Assembly: GCA_964036155.1 (NCBI GenBank)
Contig: OZ038423.1
Coordinates: 39,323,249-39,387,248, forward strand
DNA from: Diploscapter coronatus
Lineage: Eukaryota; Nematoda; Chromadorea; Rhabditida; Rhabditidae
Direction: 5' to 3'
DNA: 64,000 bases
In this document: positions 59,663 to 64,000 of the stretch, piece after piece
Layout of the letters: each line of letters starts with the position of its first letter
Numbering within the stretch: position 1 is the stretch's first letter
Notes under the pieces: generated by a model
What the model saw: only the letters and a program-made list of their open reading frames with translations
What the model was told of the DNA's origin: nothing
The model's database searches: none
Position numbers and translations under genes: made by a program

Positions 59663-61611
59663 ATGACAGACATATCACAAATCTATGTTCATGGCAATTC
59701 ATCCGTGCTCGATTTTCCATTATCGCAGAAACATGTTTGGATCTTCTGCTTCCAAATGGTTTATGGACTACCTAGCCTATTGAACTACTTCCGAGTGTTG
59801 AATTATATCATTTCCGGGTCATACATCAAAATGCCTTTCTACAAATTGTTCGTATTGGACGGAGTTATTGTGAGGATTTTAGTGTAATTTGATTTTTGGA
59901 GTTAAATTCGTGGAAAAGATTTAAAAAATCCAAGTTAATGCCTCTTCACCTGATGCAGGATACCATTGGAAAATTTTCAGAACATCGCAAATTTTACAAT
60001 AACGATGATAACGCGATTTCTCAACACAGGCCTCGTGAAAGGATTTCTCGTTTGGCTACCTCTAGGTATTCACAATCAGAGCTGAGACGAAATTTCGATT
60101 TCGAAAGTCGACATTTCGAGGGTTTTTGAGCCATTTCGATTTCGAATTTAAAAATTTCAATTTCGTCTCAGCTCTGTTCACAATAAATTGTGCATTTTAA
60201 AAAAAAAATATTTTTTCAGGATATTACCTAACTTTGGTTTATTTCTCCTTGTACATCCTCATGTACCTGTCAATGTTCTCTGTCACTGCGATTACTTTCA
60301 ACAGATTCTCATCAGCGTTCTTTGGAATTGGATATGAAAGGGTAAATTTATTTAACTAGCTCTTGACTTCAAGGCTAGAATTAATTATGATCTATTTGAG
60401 AAGTTCATAAACAAAAAATTAATAGATGATCTGATAAAGTAGTTAAAAATAGTTGTTTGCGAAATCCGCACTAGAATTATTCTGATTACCTCAGCCAATG
60501 ACAATGTTTAATAATAATTTTATCTTTTTTCAGTTTTGGCGTTCCAACCTAAAATGGGTGATCATCATAATGTTCATTTTGCCGTTTTGCTTCTCTTGGC
60601 ACATTCTCTTCTCGCAAGCTTTCTTCAAACCGTTACCAGACAACAGTTTTTGCATGGATTATTCGAAAAAAATCACCTGGGTAAGTATAACTAATCACAC
60701 CTTTGAAAATTATGAAACATTAATGATAGCATGTCTGCCTTGTAACTGAATTATGACTTCTTTGCTTCAGCTGAGGTGATATCTAATGAATGCATTGCGT
60801 AAGTGAACGACATTGGTATTGAATGAAACTGAAAACGCGGCTTTATTAGACTGTAATACAAAGATGTGGAATTGGACTAATAAGATTGTGCAACAAAGAT
60901 CAATAAAAATAGTGAAAGTTGGCAACATAACCTTTAAAATATGGATAAGTGGGCAAAGGAAAATAGTCATGATTGTGATCGAATAAAATGAAACAATAAT
61001 CCTGTAGCATTGGCAAAAATTAGCCTAACTTTATTCAGCTACGAAATTCGACGTGCATGATGGTCGTAACGTCGTCGACATTTTTCACTGGAGGATTTCT
61101 CACACTAGCTACGATTATTCGTCTTCGTTACCTCACAATTAGCGGTGTGAAGGATATTGAAAAACGACTTCTCATCATTTCGGGGATAATGCTCACTTCT
61201 CTTGGAGGACAATTCATTATGGGGGTAGGATCTGTGAAAAATAGAAAAAAAAAGATAGACTTGAAAATGTGTCTCACATTCTTCATTGTCTTCCCTTCCA
61301 AATCAAAAATTCGTTATTCTGTCAATTACTTGGCCATCAAATTTTTCCTCATCATTATTCGATCCTTAGCACTCACATTTCAGGTGATTTTTTACATTGA
61401 TGGAGTTATCTACTTCTTCAGAAACTACGCTGGTTACATGTTCATCGTACAGTCATTGGCTGCTGATCTATCCTATCTCAGTCCGCCATGGATCATGCTG
61501 TTGCTTCATCCTGAGTTTTCGAAATTCAATCAAGTTTCCCCAGATGAAACTCAAAACGAAAGCCATATGTCTGTGCCTGTACCGCGATCAAAGCAGAAAT
61601 CCGGATTATGA
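59663..61611 (+). CDS. Srg-like seven-transmembrane chemoreceptor
   Basis: Nematode chemosensory GPCR of the Srg superfamily (Srg/Srv branch), expected in sensory-neuron cilia. Exons: 59663-59869, 59981-60065, 60220-60341, 60534-60680, 61039-61224, 61384-61611; 324 aa, a typical length. FYKLFVLDGVI ends TM1/TM2, LYILMYLSMFSVTAITFNRF is TM3 with the NRF motif replacing DRY, then YERFW before TM4, FFTGGFLTLATIIRLRYL is TM5, and LSPPWIMLLLHPEF ends TM7. The last intron (61225-61383) is a multiple of three without stops, so an unspliced reading is also open, but the insert would interrupt the TM6 region. Intron 2 contains the hAT MITE at 60077-60176. Confidence 0.85.
60077..60176. mobile_element. 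100-bp hAT-type MITE inside a chemoreceptor intron
   Basis: Begins CAGAGCTGAGACGAAATT and ends with its exact inverse (AATTTCGTCTCAGCTCTG), so the arms match over 18 bases and further with gaps. Both sides carry the same 8 bases, TTCACAAT (60069-60076 and 60177-60184). This is a complete target-site duplication of hAT length. The termini align with those of the element at 4911-5116 (CAGGGCTGGACGAAA on its inverted right end). Confidence 0.88.
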
Positions 61612-61700
61612 TTTTATTTAAAAATTCGAAAAATTGTTAAATTTGCTCAAATCTATGAGGTAGTAGCCATGACTAAAAATATTCTGTTGAAAATGAAGGA

Positions 61701-63119
61701 TCACTTTTTCTTCACAACAGCATCAAGTTGCTTTCCGAACATTTCCTTATGAATAGGAGAACTCCAAACTTTGCCTACCACATCTGAACTTGAAAATAGG
61801 TATCGAAAAGTGGTTTTAAAAAGTCACCAGTCTCTCCTTCTCGTCCTCTGTGCAGGGCGTTAACCATCATCTTCTGATTCTGAGCAACTTGAACACCATT
61901 CTTCAAGAACGAATCGATGATTTCCTAAATCCTCCTCGCCATTCATATCAATTTGAATTTTTCTATCCATTTTTATCTCTTATTGTTAGATATTTGCCTA
62001 GCGATATTTTATCGAATTTTCTATGAAATCTTGCATCAAGATTTGATCTCAAACTAATGCATTTTCGTTGATTTGTGTGTTGATAAATTTATATTTTTTT
62101 ACATTTGTAATGTTATTTGTTCTTCAATAAATTACCTTAGCTTCATCGTCGGTATCGAAGATTCGATTCACGTATCCAATTCTATGTGCTTCCTCGCATG
62201 ACAATGTGGTAGTCGTCGCCATCAACATTAGTGCATTTGAACGTCCAACAGTCTAAGAGTCAAAATGAAAATTCTGAATTTCGCAAGAATATTTCTACTT
62301 GAACAAGATATGAGGCGCCTCCCCAAACTGGGACTAATCCAAGATTTCCCTGCCAGAAACCAAATTTAGATTTACGGTGAGCGATTCGAATATCGCAAGC
62401 ACTAGACAATTCCGTGCTTCCACCAAGACAGTTGCCTCTGAAAAACAATGGAAAATTATCTAACCAATTCGCAAACTAGACAAAATAAACTAACCTAACA
62501 AGTGCGATACTAATCGCTGGAGAGGTTCTCAATGTTTGTAAGGCATCACTCATAAAGTTATTCATTACCAGACCCAGCTCTTTACTGGCAACCAACTAAA
62601 ATCAAATCTTTCGAATATAAAATTTCCTTATCGAAAGTACTTCTTCAACCATAGACAAATCAGCACCGGAGCAGAAATTAGAACCTTCACCTCGTAATAC
62701 GACAATACCCGTAGATTTCATTTGGCTGACTTTCTGAAATCTTTCTTTCATAAAATGGTACTGATAATCTGATAACCAAAGATAGAGATAATCCACTCTA
62801 AGAATGAAAACCTTGCTATTTATGTTGTCATTAAATCACTTGCATGTGTTGTATAATGAAATTGTCGCAGCATGTGCCCGGAAAACGCGTTACCCTTCTC
62901 CTGCCGACTCATAATGATCTCCACCAAATCACCATTTTGTTTTTCTTCTAAACGAACTTCGCCGCCTGACCATTTCTCCAATATCCGTTCAAATTCTGGT
63001 TTCGCTGACTAAAGTTTTTTTCCTTCTAATTAGCAAACATCAATGCACAATCAAAAGATGAAAAATCTTACCAAACAACGACTAGTTGACCGGATAGGTA
63101 TTCGAATTGATCGAAACAT
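61701..63119 (-). CDS. ECHDC1: Ethylmalonyl-CoA decarboxylase-like enoyl-CoA hydratase family protein
   Basis: Crotonase-fold enzyme. The vertebrate relative ECHDC1 removes ethylmalonyl-CoA and methylmalonyl-CoA, side products of acetyl-CoA carboxylase. Exons: 63072-63119, 62840-63008, 62641-62795, 62495-62595, 62299-62437, 62136-62252, 61828-61924, 61701-61783; 302 aa against 307 in human. NAFSGHML, GEGSNFCSGADL, RGNCLGGSTELSSACDIRIA, LGLVPVWGGASYLV and RIGYVNRIF align with the human protein in order; CLGGSTE corresponds to the oxyanion-hole region. The N-terminus MFRSIRIPIRSTSRCL is rich in Arg and Ser without acidic residues, like a mitochondrial leader; human ECHDC1 is described as cytosolic, so location may differ. 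The acceptor at 62796 (CTTAGAG) is weak but needed for frame. Confidence 0.87.
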
Positions 63120-63762
63120 GAATAAATCGATTAACCGAAAGAAATTCCAACTAAAAGTTAAACGAAAAATATTTAATTAGTAAACTTTTTAAAGCAAATA
63201 ATCAATTGAGAAGATAATAAGGTTGAAAAATCATTCGGATCACTCGCTAAACAAATGAAAACGTGCCTTTGTCAACGTAGTGAACTGCTGGGTGAGTGGT
63301 GAAGAGACTAAAAACAAAAAGCGAACACACGCGATTATCGATCTGTAACGAAGCATCTTTTTCCCGTCTCACAACAACCTACTAGCAAAGAATAATTCCA
63401 CTAGTGATAAAAGTGGTTGCATGCATTTCTCTTCAAAGTTTTCATCTATTTTTCATTGTTTAAATAAATTTATTTCAATTTCTAAAGTGTACAGGCAATC
63501 CAGCTGCATGAATCAAGCCTTTTTTGAAACGAAGGCTGACCGGAGTCTACTGATGTCAATAGATTATAATCACCGTTTTCGAAACGAAATGTTGAGGATA
63601 TCTAAAATTAGCATTTTCATTTTTATCTTCAAAAATAAAATTACAAAAGAGTGTTGATTCTTAAAATCAGTTTTAGCCAGAATTGAACAATTAAGATTCG
63701 TTCCTTCTGTTGGTATACAACATCCATCGACTTGGGTATTTTTAATTGGATCAATCAATAAA
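63120..63762. other. Intergenic region upstream of the ECHDC1-like gene
   Basis: No gene recognised. It should hold the promoter of the minus-strand enzyme gene and the 3' end of whatever lies to the right. Confidence 0.4.
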
Positions 63763-64000
63763 TCTGAAATTCGATTTTTTCAGTCTTTGATAAGATAACG
63801 GACCTGATAAAAGTCTCATTGTTTCACTCGTTAGTTGAGTACTCCCAATGCATAAATCCAACAACTCGAAAGATGGATACTGAATCTTGAAGCTAAATAT
63901 TTTTCCCGGGGAAATACCTGAATCAATCCATAGCAAATTGGACCGTCACTAGTAGAGCCGAGCTGAAAATCCAATCCACAATCGAGAGCCTCTTCTTCTC
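63763..64000 (-). CDS. Fragment of an unidentified gene at the right edge
   Basis: Minus-strand frame from the window edge to a donor at 63917 reads EEEALDCGLDFQ then LGSTSDGPICYGLIQ. Further segments (63892-63805 and 63763 downwards) are open and Cys-containing (VDGCCIPTEGTNLNCSIL), with TTTAG and TTTCAG acceptors. The frames cannot be joined consistently: the first possible intron would be only 25 bases. No family was recognised. The limits are approximate. Confidence 0.3.

Noticed and set aside
61057..61611. 184-codon unspliced frame in the chemoreceptor
   Set aside because: It reads through a 159-base segment with proper GT and TTTCAG ends; removing it gives a normal Srg-length protein with a coherent TM6.
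61655..61672. TGAGGTAGTAG, the let-7 microRNA seed sequence
   Set aside because: Downstream bases do not match let-7, mir-48, mir-84 or mir-241 beyond the seed, and no complementary arm (CTACTACCTC-like) lies nearby to form a hairpin.

Overview
The window is nuclear DNA of a nematode, most likely a rhabditid. The evidence is many short introns (often 40-50 bases) ending in TTTTCAG or TTTTTAG, AT-rich non-coding DNA, start codons only a few bases after a splice acceptor (as expected for spliced-leader trans-splicing), and nematode-typical families: a KGB-1-like JNK, an HNF4-like nuclear receptor, a lips-type secreted lipase and an Srg-like chemoreceptor. Exons were placed by hand from splice signals, reading-frame phase and family similarity. 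There is no expression evidence.

Layout, left to right. 5-1701 (-): 5' half of a KGB-1/JNK MAP kinase running off the left edge. 1702-6657: no gene recognised; three inverted-repeat elements, one a clear hAT-type MITE with an 8-bp target duplication. 6658-9192 (+): secreted D-aspartate oxidase (DDO-3 type), convergent with 9415-12108 (-): SLC22-type organic-ion transporter. 13105-20741 (-): WWP1/ITCH-type HECT ubiquitin ligase (wwp-1). 20742-26397: no confident gene. 26398-35124 (-): Integrator subunit 3 in 31 exons. 35125-45063: about 10 kb without a confident gene, holding a dead mariner transposon, a MITE-like repeat and a possible unidentified gene. 45064-54350 (+): nuclear hormone receptor with two alternative first exons. 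55511-58845 (+): secreted class 2 lipase that appears to continue into a long basic coiled coil. 59663-61611 (+): Srg-like seven-transmembrane chemoreceptor with a hAT MITE in an intron. 61701-63119 (-): ethylmalonyl-CoA decarboxylase (ECHDC1 type) with a mitochondrial leader. 63763-64000 (-): fragment of an unidentified gene.

The genes do not form a pathway. They are a mix of housekeeping functions (Integrator, HECT ligase, metabolite proofreading), signalling (JNK, nuclear receptor), transport and fast-evolving environmental genes (lipase, chemoreceptor, secreted oxidase). No operon is evident: genes are separated by hundreds to thousands of bases and alternate in strand. No rRNA, tRNA or CRISPR array was recognised. 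The most unusual items are the lipase/coiled-coil architecture, two related hAT MITEs with intact target duplications, the mariner fossil, and the possible uncharacterised gene at 41883-42660.
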